Positions 20,948 through 29,804 of a stretch of 64,000 nt of DNA are shown piece by piece (positions within the stretch are counted from its first letter, which is position 1; each line of letters begins with the position of its first letter). The stretch lies in assembly GCA_963799315.1 (NCBI GenBank), contig CAWCWP010000001.1:806001-870000 (forward strand). Reading direction: 5' to 3'. The translations under genes and the position numbers were made by a program. Origin of the DNA: Parerythrobacter_A sp963799315 (lineage in GTDB: Bacteria; Pseudomonadota; Alphaproteobacteria; Sphingomonadales; Sphingomonadaceae). The notes under the pieces were generated by a model. The model was not told where the DNA came from and searched no databases. It saw only the letters and a program-made list of their open reading frames with translations.

Positions 20948-21427
20948 GTGACCAGAACCGCCTTCGCAGCCGCAGCATTGGGTATCGCATCATTGTCTCT
21001 GGCCGCATGCGACAGCGGCACGGAGGCCGAGGTCGCCGCACCCGAAGGCGTGCCTGGTCTGGAAATCACGAATGGCCGCATGGTCCTGCCCGCCGTGGCG
21101 GACCGGCCCGCCGCCGTGTATTTCGACCTTGCCTACAACGCCGACCGCGGCCTTTCGCTGACGAAGGCCGACGTCGCGGGCGCGGCGCGGGCGGAACTGC
21201 ATGAATATTCCAACTGGCAGGGCGAGATGGTCATGGGCGAAAGCGGCCCGCTTCCGCTGACCAACGGCACCACCATCACGTTCGAGCCGGGCGGGCGGCA
21301 TGTGATGGCGTTCGACGTTTCGCCCGAGCTGACGGCGGGCGGCACCACCGAAGTCACGCTGTTCGTGTCGGGCGGCGACAAGACCAGTTTTCCGGTTACG
21401 ATCCAGCCAGCGGACGAAGAACGCTGA
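20948..21427 (+). CDS. PCuAC-type periplasmic copper chaperone lipoprotein
   Basis: A 159-residue protein starting at GTG 20948, with AGGAGA about 7 bases upstream. A lipoprotein signal ends in the lipobox LAAC. The mature part is a PCuAC domain: NGRMVLPAVADRPAAVYFD, then the copper-ligand pattern His-x-Met (HEYSNWQGEMVM) and a second HVMAF. Family members deliver Cu(I) to cytochrome oxidase. An upstream ATG at 20876 is in frame but would put non-signal residues before the lipobox. It is divergent from dnaK. Confidence 0.85.
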   Translation: MTRTAFAAAALGIASLSLAACDSGTEAEVAAPEGVPGLEITNGRMVLPAVADRPAAVYFDLAYNADRGLSLTKADVAGAARAELHEYSNWQGEMVMGESGPLPLTNGTTITFEPGGRHVMAFDVSPELTAGGTTEVTLFVSGGDKTSFPVTIQPADEER

Positions 21428-21489
21428 GCGCAGCCAATTCGGCGGGTTTCTGCCCGGTCGGTGGCGAACGTGCGCTGACTGCGGGTGAG

Positions 21490-21942
21490 GTGGCGCTGGC
21501 GCAGACGGTATTCGGCACCGCCATCGATTACGCGCCGGTGCGGATCAAGCGGCGCAAGTGGTTCCCGTTTCAGCCGCGCGGCGTCACGATGGCTCCGCGC
21601 GGCCACATCCATTTTCACCCCGGCAGCCCCAGCTATTGCGAGGACTTCGCCGCCGTGACGGTGTTGCGGCAGGGGCTGTTCATTCACGAAATGGTGCATG
21701 TCTGGCAGGTCCAGACGCGCGGGGACTGGTATCTGGTCACCAACCGGATGCCGTGGGCGCGCTATGATTACAGCCTCAAACCGGGCTGGCCGCTTACGCG
21801 ATACGGTATCGAGCAGCAGGCGGAGATCGTTAAGCATGCCTTCCTGCTGCGAAACGGCGTAAAGATTGCGGGCGCCGCCTCGGTCAAAGCCTATGACCTG
21901 CTGGTGCGGTTTCCCGGCGCAACCGGGACCGCACCAGCATAG
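21490..21942 (+). CDS. 'Vgr-related' protein with HExxH motif
   Basis: About 150 residues from GTG 21490. The core reads TAIDYAPVRIKRRKWFPFQP, GHIHFHPGSPSYCEDF and FIHEMVHVWQVQTRGDWY. The HEMVH is a zincin-type HExxH. Proteins like this are annotated 'vgr related' in sphingomonads; I recall no experimental function. Similarity seems to begin a few residues upstream (ERALTAGEV), yet no ATG, GTG or TTG is available in that frame before 21490, so the start is uncertain and CTG 21475 could be used. It follows the copper chaperone by about 60 bases. Confidence 0.6.
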   Translation: MALAQTVFGTAIDYAPVRIKRRKWFPFQPRGVTMAPRGHIHFHPGSPSYCEDFAAVTVLRQGLFIHEMVHVWQVQTRGDWYLVTNRMPWARYDYSLKPGWPLTRYGIEQQAEIVKHAFLLRNGVKIAGAASVKAYDLLVRFPGATGTAPA

Positions 21943-21948
21943 CCGGAC

Positions 21949-22254
21949 CTATCGGCGGAAGTAGCGCGAGAAGCGGCTGTCGTTCCGGCAATCGTCATCG
22001 ACGTAACGACCGTTGCGGTTGTAGAACCCGTCGCAGCGGTTGTTCTTGTCTTTGAAATAGCCTGCCGCGCCGCCAATCGCGGCACCTGCCAGCGTATAGG
22101 TCTCGAAATCCTCGCCGGTAATGGCAGCAGCTGCCGCACCGGCGGCGGCACCAAGACCTGCGCCTTCCAGCGCAAAGTTGTCCGCGCAGCCCGCAGTTGC
22201 AAGCGAGCTTGCCGCTGCCAGCGAAACGAGTGTCAGTCTGGTCGAATAAGCCAT
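21949..22254 (-). CDS. Small glycine-zipper lipoprotein
   Basis: A 101-residue lipoprotein with the signal STRLTLVSLAAASSLATAGC, where the final Cys is the lipidation site. The mature part has a Gly/Ala-rich zipper (GAGLGAAAGAAAAAITG, LAGAAIGGAAGYF) as in outer-membrane 2TM glycine-zipper proteins. A basic, Asp/Arg/Tyr-rich tail follows, with two cysteines (NRCDGFY, DDDCRND) that may form a disulfide. The function is unknown; an envelope structural role is likely. Confidence 0.7.
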   Translation of the reverse strand: MAYSTRLTLVSLAAASSLATAGCADNFALEGAGLGAAAGAAAAAITGEDFETYTLAGAAIGGAAGYFKDKNNRCDGFYNRNGRYVDDDCRNDSRFSRYFRR

Positions 22255-22354
22255 AATCGCACTTTCCTTTTACCGCCCCCGGTAATGGACGGTGTGCGAG
22301 TGCGCCGCTGTATTCTGGCTGACCTGCACTGACAGCACAGGTTTAGAAAAGCGG

Positions 22355-22957
22355 CTAATCCGGCTTTTTCGCCACGCCGACCATTGCCGGACGCAGCAGG
22401 CGGTCCTTGATCATGTAGCCGCTCTGCATTTCTTGAACGATGGTGCCGGGTTCCTCGTCCGCCGTGGGAACTTCCAGCATGGCCTGATGCTGGTTGGGGT
22501 CGAGCGGCAGGCCCATCGCGGCGATGCGCGTGATGCCGTGCTGGCCGAACACCTTTTCCAGTTCGCGCATGGTGGCTTCGATGCCGTTGACCAGCCCCTT
22601 GAACTTGTCGTCCTCGCGCAGTTCCTGCGGAATGGAATCGATACCGCGCGACAGGTTGTCGGCGACCGACAGCACATCGCGCGCAAAGCCGGTTGCGGCG
22701 TAGGTGCGCGCATCGGCAATGTCCTTTTCTGCACGACGGCGCACATTCTGCGACTCCGCCTTTGCGTACAGGACTTCCTGCTTCGCGCCTTCCAGGTCGC
22801 CGCGCAGCAATTCCAGCGTCTTTTCCAGCCTGTCCGCTTCGTCCAACTCGGCTCCCTCGGCGTTGGCAAGGAATTCGGCGGGTACGCCTTCCAGTTCTTT
22901 CGCGACGGCGGGATCGTTCTTCGGATCGGCGTCGGGCGTGGCGGTTTCTTCAGTCAT
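22355..22957 (-). CDS. grpE: Nucleotide exchange factor GrpE
   Basis: A 200-residue cochaperone that releases ADP from DnaK. An acidic, disordered N-terminus precedes a long coiled coil (LEKTLELLRGDLEGAKQEVL) and the beta domain with MIKDRLLRPAMVGVAK, the GrpE signature. It follows hrcA by about 25 bases with ACGGAA as the ribosome site, so hrcA-grpE form one operon, as is common. Confidence 0.94.
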   Translation of the reverse strand: MTEETATPDADPKNDPAVAKELEGVPAEFLANAEGAELDEADRLEKTLELLRGDLEGAKQEVLYAKAESQNVRRRAEKDIADARTYAATGFARDVLSVADNLSRGIDSIPQELREDDKFKGLVNGIEATMRELEKVFGQHGITRIAAMGLPLDPNQHQAMLEVPTADEEPGTIVQEMQSGYMIKDRLLRPAMVGVAKKPD

Positions 22958-22982
22958 TGCGGTTCCGTAACAGTCTTTGAAA

Positions 22983-24044
22983 TTAGATTTGGCCGATGAG
23001 TTTGCCCAGCGATCGGGCCGTGAAATTTATCATGGGGACCACCCGTGCGTAATTCAACCGCGTCGGGCCGATGACCCCCAGTACGCCGACCACGCGATCC
23101 TCGCTGTCGCAATAGGGCGCGGCGATGACGGAGGAGCCGGACAGCGCGAACAGCGGGTTCTCGCTGCCGATGAAAATGCGGGTCGCGCCTGCATCGCGCG
23201 CACTTTCCAGCAGGGTGGCGATGGACTGCTTGTTTTCCAGATCGTCGATCAGGGTGCGCACGCGCTCAAGGTCGCTCAATGCCGCTTCGTCGAGCAGGTT
23301 GGCCTGCCCGCGCACAATCAGAACCGGACGGCGCGCGGCATCCTCGCTCCAGTCCACCAGCCCGCGTGCGACCAGGTCGGCGCTCGCGGCGTCCAGTTGC
23401 GTGCGGCCCTCTGCCAGCTCGGTCGACATGGCCGCCGCCGCGTCTCGCAATGTCCGCCCGGCCAGTCGCGCGGTGATGTAGTTGGATGCTTGTTCGAGTG
23501 TAGCGGGCGAGGCAGTGGCAGGCACCTCGATAATGCGGTTCTCGACCCCGCCATCCTCGCCGACCAGCACGGCAAGCACCCTGCCCTGCCCCAGATCGAC
23601 CAGGCTGACTTGGCGCAGGGCTGGATCGCGTTGCGGCACCATCACCATCCCCGCCGCGCCGGACATCTCCGAAAGCACGCCGCTGACCCGTTCCAGCGCT
23701 TCTTCCACCGAACCGGTCTGCGCCCCGGTCTGTCCAATGCGCGTTTCGATCTGTTCGCGTTCGGTCCGGGTCGGCTGCCCTACCTGCATCATGCCATCGA
23801 CGAACAGCCGCAGCCCGCTGTCGGTCGGCATCCGCCCGGCGCTGATATGCGGTGCGCTTAGCAGGCCCGCGCCCTCCAGTTGCGCCAGCACGCTTCGGAT
23901 GGAGGCAGGCGACAGGTCCAGCGCGCGGTCGCCCGCCAGCGTCTTCGAGCCGACCGGCTGCCCCGTTTCCAGATAGCCTTCCACCACCAGCTGGAAAATC
24001 GCGCGGGCGCGGTCGGTCAGTTCGATGAGGGGGGATATGGCCAC
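22983..24044 (-). CDS. hrcA: Heat-inducible transcription repressor HrcA
   Basis: A 353-residue repressor of groESL-type heat-shock genes, which binds the CIRCE operator. The start is GTG 24044, with AGGAG 8 bases upstream and the protein opening with the winged helix LTDRARAIFQLVVEGYLETG. The HrcA signature SPASIRSVLAQLEGAGLL follows, and the C-terminal regulatory domain ends INFTARSLGKLIGQI. No CIRCE sequence was found by eye in this window, so its targets (groES/groEL) lie elsewhere. Confidence 0.92.
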   Translation of the reverse strand: MAISPLIELTDRARAIFQLVVEGYLETGQPVGSKTLAGDRALDLSPASIRSVLAQLEGAGLLSAPHISAGRMPTDSGLRLFVDGMMQVGQPTRTEREQIETRIGQTGAQTGSVEEALERVSGVLSEMSGAAGMVMVPQRDPALRQVSLVDLGQGRVLAVLVGEDGGVENRIIEVPATASPATLEQASNYITARLAGRTLRDAAAAMSTELAEGRTQLDAASADLVARGLVDWSEDAARRPVLIVRGQANLLDEAALSDLERVRTLIDDLENKQSIATLLESARDAGATRIFIGSENPLFALSGSSVIAAPYCDSEDRVVGVLGVIGPTRLNYARVVPMINFTARSLGKLIGQI

Positions 24045-24082
24045 GGCTGCGCTCCTAATCCCGTTCGGCCCAACGCTCAAAC

Positions 24083-24108
24083 CCGTTCGACACATGCTTG
24101 TCGAAGGC
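24083..24108. repeat. REP-like inverted repeat between hrcA and rph
   Basis: TTCGACA and TGTCGAA form a perfect 7-base inverted repeat around a 6-base loop (24086-24105), inside CCGTTCG...CTTGTCGAAGG. This resembles a dispersed intergenic palindrome I recall in sphingomonad genomes. It lies in the divergent hrcA/rph gap and could also be an operator. Confidence 0.5.
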
Positions 24109-24162
24109 ACGGTTTTTCCTGTAGCGCTTCCGCCACATCAATCGAAATGGAAACCCATTGCA

Positions 24163-24882
24163 ATGACCACACGTCCCTCCGGCCGCGCCGCCGATGAAAT
24201 GCGCGCCGTCACCATCGAAACCGGCTACACCAAACATGCCGAGGGTTCCTGCCTGATCAGCTTCGGCGATACCAAGGTACTGTGCACCGCCAGCATCGAA
24301 GAACGCATCCCGCCGTGGCTGCGCGGCAAGGGCGAAGGCTGGGTCACCGGCGAATACTCCATGCTCCCCCGCGCCACGCATACGCGTGGCAGCCGGGAGG
24401 CAGCACGCGGCAAGCAGAGCGGGCGAACGCAGGAAATCCAGCGGCTTATCGGGCGTTCCTTGCGCGCGGTGGTGGATATGAAGAAGCTGGGCGAGCGGCA
24501 GATCACGCTGGATTGCGACGTGATACAGGCCGATGGCGGCACCCGTACCGCGTCCATTTCCGGCGCATGGGTAGCGCTGCAGCTTGCCGTGAACGGCTTG
24601 CTGAAATCGGGCGAGCTGAAGGGAAACCCTGTTGCCGAACAGGTCGCCGCCATCAGCTGCGGGATCTACAAAGGCACACCGGTGCTTGACCTCGATTACG
24701 ACGAGGATAGCAGCGCGGATGCCGATGCCAATTTCGTGCTGATCGGCGGCAACCAGATTGCCGAGGTGCAAGCTACCGCAGAGGGCGCGACGTTCGACGA
24801 GGAAGCCCTGCTGCGCCTGTTGCGCCTCGCCCGCATCGGCTGCGACGGCATCTTCGCGGCACAGCGCGACGCGGTGGCGTGA
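24163..24882 (+). CDS. rph: Ribonuclease PH
   Basis: A 239-residue phosphorolytic exoribonuclease that trims tRNA 3' ends. It starts MTTRPSGRAADEMRAVTIE and has the family blocks SCLISFGDTKVLCTASIEE, GWVTGEYSMLPRATHTRG and RQEIQRLIGRSLR-like QEIQRLIGRSLRAVVD. Arg and Asp residues of the active site lie in LDLDYDEDSSADADANF. It is the first gene of a tightly packed operon; its TGA overlaps the GTG of rdgB. Confidence 0.95.
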   Translation: MTTRPSGRAADEMRAVTIETGYTKHAEGSCLISFGDTKVLCTASIEERIPPWLRGKGEGWVTGEYSMLPRATHTRGSREAARGKQSGRTQEIQRLIGRSLRAVVDMKKLGERQITLDCDVIQADGGTRTASISGAWVALQLAVNGLLKSGELKGNPVAEQVAAISCGIYKGTPVLDLDYDEDSSADADANFVLIGGNQIAEVQATAEGATFDEEALLRLLRLARIGCDGIFAAQRDAVA

Positions 24883-25517
24883 CGGGCGGACCACGCCTCG
24901 GCTCCGGCAAGCTGGTAATCGCCACGCATAATGCGGGCAAGCTGGCCGAGATTTCGACGTTGCTGGAACCGCATGGTGTTAGCTGTCTGTCCGCCGGGTC
25001 GCTGGGCCTGCCGGAGCCTGAGGAAACGGGCACGACGTTTGTCGAAAATGCGCTGCTAAAAGCGCGCGCGGCGGCAGACGCTTCGGGCATTGTGTCGCTG
25101 GCCGACGATAGTGGCTTGTCGGTTGCGGCGCTGGACGGGCGACCGGGGGTTTACACCGCCGACTGGGCGGAGCGGCAGTGGTTCGAAGGGTCCGCCGGGC
25201 GCGACTGGTACATGGCGATGGGCAAGGTCGAGGGCCTGCTGGCCGAGCAGGGGCCGGATGTGGACCGCAGCGCGGCGTTTCATTGCGTGCTGGCGATTGC
25301 CTGGCCGGACGGCGCGCAGGCCGTGTATGAAGGACGGGCGGAAGGGTCGCTGACCTGGCCCCCGCGCGGCGAACTGGGGTTCGGCTATGACCCCGTGTTC
25401 GTCCCGCAGGGCAGCGAGCAGACATTCGCCGAAATCGAACCGGCGGCGAAACACGCGATCAGCCACCGCGCCGATGCGTTCGCCAAGCTGGTCGCGGCGC
25501 AGTTCCCCGCAGGATAG
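24879..25517 (+). CDS. rdgB: dITP/XTP pyrophosphatase (RdgB/HAM1)
   Basis: A 212-residue house-cleaning NTPase that hydrolyses dITP, ITP and XTP. It starts at GTG 24879, overlapping the rph stop by 4 bases. Motifs: LVIATHNAGKLAEI at the N-terminus, LADDSGLSVAALDGRPGV around the catalytic aspartates, LGFGYDPVFVP, and the C-terminal KHAISHRADAF. Translational coupling to rph is likely. Confidence 0.95.
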   Translation: MTGGPRLGSGKLVIATHNAGKLAEISTLLEPHGVSCLSAGSLGLPEPEETGTTFVENALLKARAAADASGIVSLADDSGLSVAALDGRPGVYTADWAERQWFEGSAGRDWYMAMGKVEGLLAEQGPDVDRSAAFHCVLAIAWPDGAQAVYEGRAEGSLTWPPRGELGFGYDPVFVPQGSEQTFAEIEPAAKHAISHRADAFAKLVAAQFPAG

Positions 25518-25519
25518 CG

Positions 25520-26671
25520 ATGGCACGCGCGCTTTACATCCATTGGCCGTTCTGCACGAAGAAATGCCCGTATTGCGACTTCAACAGCCATTTGCGCGCC
25601 ACGGTCGATACGGCATTGTGGCAGCGCGACCTGATTGCGGACATGCGCCATGAGCAACGTGCAAGCGAAGCGGAACCGCTCGCGTCGATCTTCTTCGGGG
25701 GAGGCACGCCGTCGCTGATGCCGCCTTCGCTTGTGGCGGCACTGCTGCGCGAAGCCGAAGCGTTGTGGGGTTTTTCTCCCGATATCGAGATAACGCTGGA
25801 GGCCAACCCGTCCTCGGTCGAGGCGCGGCGGTTTGCCGATATTGCCGCCGCTGGTGTGAACCGCGTGTCGCTGGGGCTTCAGGCACTGGACGATGCGGCG
25901 CTGCAAAAGCTGGGCAGGCTGCACACTGTGGCGGAAAGCCTTGCTGCGCTCGTCACGGCGCAGCAGGTGTTCGACCGGGTCAGCATCGACCTGATCTATG
26001 CGCGGCCCGACCAGACCGAGGCGATGTGGCAAGCGGAACTCGCCCGCGCCCTCGCCTTCGGCACACACCATCTGTCGCTTTACCAGCTGACCATCGAGCC
26101 CGGCACGCGGTTCGCGACCGATGTGCGGCGCGGCGCGCTGGTGCCGATGGAAGCCGATCCCGCCGCCGACCTGTTTGCCTTGACCCGCAAGATGACCGCC
26201 GCCGCCGGACGACCCGCTTACGAGACCAGCAATCACGCGCGCAAAGGCGAGGAAAGCCGCCACAACCTGACCTACTGGCGCTACGGCGATTATCTCGGCA
26301 TCGGCCCCGGCGCGCATGGCAGGCGCGGCGGTTCTGCCACACAGCGCCATCGCAAACCGGAGAACTGGAGCGCGGCAGTGGCGCGCGACGGGCACGGTAT
26401 CGTCGAGGAAACCCGGCTCAATTCGTCGGAGGCGGCCTCGGAAGCGTTGCTGATGGGCCTGCGGCTGCGTGAAGGCGTGGACCTGCCTGCGCTGGCGAAC
26501 CGCTTCGGGCTTGCGACGCCCGCGCTGATCGATGCGGACCGTTTTGCGTTCTATCGCGACCTCGGGTTCGTGTGGCGCGATGGCGGGCGCATCGGCGTGA
26601 CCGAAGCGGGCGCAGGCGTGCTCGATGCCCTGCTGGGCGAGCTGGTGCATGGCGATTTGGTCGCGGCATGA
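25520..26671 (+). CDS. hemW: Heme chaperone HemW (radical SAM, coproporphyrinogen oxidase-like)
   Basis: A 383-residue radical SAM protein. The cluster motif is FCTKKCPYCDF (CxxxCxxC). The SAM-binding block FFGGGTPSLMPP follows, then EANPSSVE. The conserved HNLTYWRYGDYLGIGPGAHG and the C-terminal HemN-like domain complete it. It lacks the extra N-terminal stretch of true oxygen-independent coproporphyrinogen oxidase, supporting heme trafficking (HemW) over HemN. It begins 2 bases after rdgB and overlaps xerC by ATGA. Confidence 0.92.
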   Translation: MARALYIHWPFCTKKCPYCDFNSHLRATVDTALWQRDLIADMRHEQRASEAEPLASIFFGGGTPSLMPPSLVAALLREAEALWGFSPDIEITLEANPSSVEARRFADIAAAGVNRVSLGLQALDDAALQKLGRLHTVAESLAALVTAQQVFDRVSIDLIYARPDQTEAMWQAELARALAFGTHHLSLYQLTIEPGTRFATDVRRGALVPMEADPAADLFALTRKMTAAAGRPAYETSNHARKGEESRHNLTYWRYGDYLGIGPGAHGRRGGSATQRHRKPENWSAAVARDGHGIVEETRLNSSEAASEALLMGLRLREGVDLPALANRFGLATPALIDADRFAFYRDLGFVWRDGGRIGVTEAGAGVLDALLGELVHGDLVAA

Positions 26672-27570
26672 GCGACGCGGCGCTGCTGGACGCCTGGCGC
26701 GACCATTTGGCGCTGGGGCGCAGACGCTCCCCCAATACAGTGCGCGCCTATTGCGCCACGGCGCGGCGCTTCCTCGCCTTTTGCGCCGCCGATGACTGGC
26801 CTGCCATCGCCGCAACGCAGCCGACCGATCTGCGTCGCTATCTAGCAGCACGACGCGAAGAGGGGCTCGGCAACAGCTCTGTCGCGCGCGAATTATCGGC
26901 GGTAAAGGCGTTCATCGCTTATGCGGCGGACCGCGCCGATGCACCTGCAACGCCCGCGCTCAGGATGCGCGGCCCGCGCACCAAGCCCGGCCTGCCGCGG
27001 CCCGTCACGCCGGATGATATCGCCAATCTTATGGACGTGGTCGCCGACAATGGCAGCGCGCCTTGGATCGCCGCGCGCGACCGGGCAGTGCTGCTGCTGC
27101 TCTATGGCGCGGGGCTGCGGATTGCGGAGGCGCTGGCGATACCGGCGTCGGCATGCCCTATGAGCGATACGCTGACTGTTATCGGCAAGGGCGCGAAAGA
27201 GCGGGTGGTGCCGATACTGCCGATCGTGGCGGAGGCGATTGCGGCCTACCGGGCGGCGTGTCCGTTTGCGCTGAAGCCGCAGAAGCCACTGTTTCGCGGG
27301 GCGAAGGGCGGGCCGCTGAATGCCGGGATCGTGCGCAAGACAATCGCGCAAGCGCGCATCGCACTGGACCTGCCCGATACCGCGACCCCGCACGCGCTGC
27401 GACACAGCTTCGCGACGCATCTGCTGGGCGCGGGCGCGGACCTTCGCAGTCTTCAGTCGCTACTCGGCCATGCCAGTCTCGGCAGTACGCAGATCTATAC
27501 ACAGGTCGATGCCGCGACCATGCTGGACAGCTATCGGAACAGCCACCCCCGCGAGCGCAAGGAGAATTAG
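26668..27570 (+). CDS. xerC: Tyrosine recombinase XerC
   Basis: A 300-residue site-specific recombinase that, with XerD, resolves chromosome dimers at dif. The N-terminal SAM-like domain (NTVRAYCATARRFLAFC) precedes the catalytic domain. Catalytic residues: Arg in LYGAGLRIAEAL, His and Arg in PHALRHSFATHLL, His in LLGHASLGS and the nucleophile Tyr in TQIYTQV. The start MSDAALLDAWRDHL overlaps the hemW stop. The lack of phage genes and this conserved operon position argue against a phage integrase. The stop overlaps that of convergent gshB. Confidence 0.9.
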   Translation: MSDAALLDAWRDHLALGRRRSPNTVRAYCATARRFLAFCAADDWPAIAATQPTDLRRYLAARREEGLGNSSVARELSAVKAFIAYAADRADAPATPALRMRGPRTKPGLPRPVTPDDIANLMDVVADNGSAPWIAARDRAVLLLLYGAGLRIAEALAIPASACPMSDTLTVIGKGAKERVVPILPIVAEAIAAYRAACPFALKPQKPLFRGAKGGPLNAGIVRKTIAQARIALDLPDTATPHALRHSFATHLLGAGADLRSLQSLLGHASLGSTQIYTQVDAATMLDSYRNSHPRERKEN

Positions 27571-28517
27571 AGCCGCGCTTCGATCGCATCCCAGATCATG
27601 CCCGCCGTATCGGTGCCATTGAACTGGTCGATGGCGACGATGCCCGTGGGCGAGGTGACATTGATCTCGGTCAGCCATTTGCCGCCGATCACGTCGATTC
27701 CCACGAACAGCAGCCCGCGCCGTTTCAGCTCAGGCCCCATTGCCGCGCAGATTTCCGCCTCGCGCGCCGTTAGCGTTGCCGCCTCGGCATAACCGCCCTG
27801 CGCCAGATTGGAACGGAACTCGCCCTTCCCCGGCTTGCGGTTGATCGCGCCCGCCACTTCGCCATCCACCAGCACGATGCGCTTGTCGCCTTCGGTAACT
27901 TCTGGGAGGAACGGCTGCACCATATGCGGTTCGGGCCAGGTCTGGTTGAACAGCTCCATCAGCGCGGACAGGTTGGTGCCTGCGGCATCCACCTTGAAAA
28001 TCGCCTTGCCGCCATTGCCGTGCAGCGGTTTCACGACGCTTGTCCCGTGCTCGGCCAGAAAGGCTCGCACATCGGACAGTTGCCGCGCGATGAGCGTGGG
28101 CGGCATGAATTGCGCGTAATCCAGCACGAACATCTTTTCCGGCGCGTTGATAACCTCGCGCGGGTCATTTGTGACCAGCGTGCGGCCCTTGAGCCTGTCC
28201 AGCATCAGCGCGGCGCTGATATAGCCGAGGTCGAACGGCGGATCCTGCCGCATGAGGATGACGTCGACATCCTCGGCCAAATCGATCTGCCGCGTCTCGC
28301 CAGCGGTATAGTGATCGCCTTCGACCCGCTGGACCGTAACGGGCGTGGCATACGCGGTCAGGCTGTCCTTGCCGCTATCGAAAGCCAGCGTCCGCACGTC
28401 GTAATGCCACACGGTCATCCCGCGTGTTTGCGCCGCCAGCATCAGTGCGAAACTGGAATCGCCTGCGATATTGATGCTGTCCATCGGGTCCATCTGGAAG
28501 GCGACATTCAGGGTCAT
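27567..28517 (-). CDS. gshB: Glutathione synthetase
   Basis: A 316-residue ATP-grasp ligase joining gamma-Glu-Cys to glycine. It starts MTLNVAFQMDPMDSINIAGD, the bacterial GshB opening. ATP-grasp blocks are VVKPLHGNGGKAIFKV, PEVTEGDKRIVLVDGE and FVGIDVIGGKWLTEINVTSP. The gene ends the rsmI-yraN-gshB operon, with 32 bases after yraN. Confidence 0.96.
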   Translation of the reverse strand: MTLNVAFQMDPMDSINIAGDSSFALMLAAQTRGMTVWHYDVRTLAFDSGKDSLTAYATPVTVQRVEGDHYTAGETRQIDLAEDVDVILMRQDPPFDLGYISAALMLDRLKGRTLVTNDPREVINAPEKMFVLDYAQFMPPTLIARQLSDVRAFLAEHGTSVVKPLHGNGGKAIFKVDAAGTNLSALMELFNQTWPEPHMVQPFLPEVTEGDKRIVLVDGEVAGAINRKPGKGEFRSNLAQGGYAEAATLTAREAEICAAMGPELKRRGLLFVGIDVIGGKWLTEINVTSPTGIVAIDQFNGTDTAGMIWDAIEARL

Positions 28518-28549
28518 GCGAAAGGCTTTCGGGCTGTCGGCGTGCGCCG

Positions 28550-28912
28550 TTATGGCTGCCAGGCATTGACGATGTGGCGTGGCGGCGCGCCGGGGGCAAG
28601 CAGCAACACGTCGATCCGCATGTCTTCTCCGCCGTTCGCATATTCATGGCCTACACACTCCACCGCAGCGGCGACGCGGGCAAGGCGGTGTTCGTCGATG
28701 GCATCGGCAAGGTCGGCGGGTTTGCGCCGCCATTTGACTTCGACGAAGACCACGAGGCCGGGTTGGCGGGCGATCAGGTCGATCTCGCCCTTCGGCGTGC
28801 GGACCCGCTCGGCAACGACGGTGAAGCCCGCTTCCTCCAGCCAACGCGCGGCCCGCCGTTCCGCATCGCGTCCGCTGCGTTCGGCAATCTCGCGCTTCAC
28901 GGCGTTTGTCAT
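28550..28912 (-). CDS. UPF0102 (YraN) family endonuclease-like protein
   Basis: A 120-residue protein of the YraN/UPF0102 family. The core matches the PD-(D/E)xK nuclease fold: GRDAERRAARWLEEAGF, then RTPKGEIDLIARQPG, then VVFVEVKWRR. Glu and Asp of GEID and Glu-x-Lys of VEVK would form the metal site. The function is unproven. It overlaps rsmI by 4 bases; the order rsmI-yraN-gshB is widely conserved. Confidence 0.88.
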   Translation of the reverse strand: MTNAVKREIAERSGRDAERRAARWLEEAGFTVVAERVRTPKGEIDLIARQPGLVVFVEVKWRRKPADLADAIDEHRLARVAAAVECVGHEYANGGEDMRIDVLLLAPGAPPRHIVNAWQP

Positions 28913-29748
28913 TGCGGGCGCAATTCGAGCGCGCGGGCATAGAGCGTCCGGCGATCCAGACCCGTCGCCTTGGCAACTTGCGCGGCGGCCTGCGATGGTT
29001 TGAGCGCCTTCAGGGCATCGCGCAGCAAGGCGTCCGCATCCGCTTCATCGGGCGGCGCATCGACCGGCGGCGCGACCAGCAGCACGATTTCCCCCTTGGG
29101 CGGATACGCCTCGTAATGCGCCCCAAGCTCCGCCACGGTGCCGCGTCGGCATTCCTCATGCAGCTTGGTCAGCTCGCGCGCGACGGCCAAATCGCGGCCC
29201 GGCAAAACGGCATCCACCGACGCCAGCGCGCGCAGCAGGCGCGGGCCGGTTTCGTAGAACACCAGTGTCGCGCGCACCGCGCCCAGCTCTTCCAGCACCG
29301 CCCGCCGCGCCTGTTCCTTCACCGGCAGGAACCCTCCGAACAGGAACCGGTCGTTCGGCATTCCGGACAGCGTCAGCGCCACGGTAACGGCACTCGCCCC
29401 CGGCAGGCTGGTGATAACGATGCCCGCCTCCTGCGCCGCGCGAACCAGGCGAAAACCGGGGTCGGACACCAGCGGCGTGCCCGCATCGCTGACCAGCGCC
29501 ACCGCCTCGCCGCCCATACGCGCAATCAACCCGTCGCGCGCCGCGCTGTCGGTATGGTCGTCATAGCGGACCATCGGGCGCGACAGGCCGAGATGTTTCA
29601 GCAGCTTGCCCGTCACCCGCGTATCCTCGCATGCGATGACATCGCACGCGCGCAGCACCTCCACCGCGCGCATCGTTATGTCGCCCAGATTGCCAATCGG
29701 CGTGGCCACGATATAGAGGCCGTCAGGAAGCGTTCGGTCATCGGACAT
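28909..29748 (-). CDS. rsmI: 16S rRNA (cytidine-1402-2'-O)-methyltransferase RsmI
   Basis: A 279-residue SAM-dependent methyltransferase of the tetrapyrrole-methylase fold. It begins MSDDRTLPDGLYIVATPIGN; TPIGNLGDIT is the family signature. SDAGTPLVSDPGFRLV and LPGASAVTVALTLSG form the SAM site, and FYETGPRLL is also conserved. GTG 29757 is an alternative in-frame start, but ATG 29748 lacks only three residues and fits better. It is divergent from the LpoA-like gene. Confidence 0.93.
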   Translation of the reverse strand: MSDDRTLPDGLYIVATPIGNLGDITMRAVEVLRACDVIACEDTRVTGKLLKHLGLSRPMVRYDDHTDSAARDGLIARMGGEAVALVSDAGTPLVSDPGFRLVRAAQEAGIVITSLPGASAVTVALTLSGMPNDRFLFGGFLPVKEQARRAVLEELGAVRATLVFYETGPRLLRALASVDAVLPGRDLAVARELTKLHEECRRGTVAELGAHYEAYPPKGEIVLLVAPPVDAPPDEADADALLRDALKALKPSQAAAQVAKATGLDRRTLYARALELRPQ

Positions 29749-29804
29749 GGATGACACACCGCATGGACCATTATGCGCGGCGCAGGCAAGGGATTGAGAC
29801 AGGT

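Noticed and set aside
22983..24110. CIRCE operator near hrcA
   Set aside because: No TTAGCACTC-N9-GAGTGCTAA-like sequence is visible; the inverted repeat at 24086-24105 has a different sequence.
26668..27570. Phage or genomic-island integrase
   Set aside because: No attachment-site repeats, tRNA gene or phage genes nearby; the gene is in the conserved rph-rdgB-hemW operon and matches XerC.
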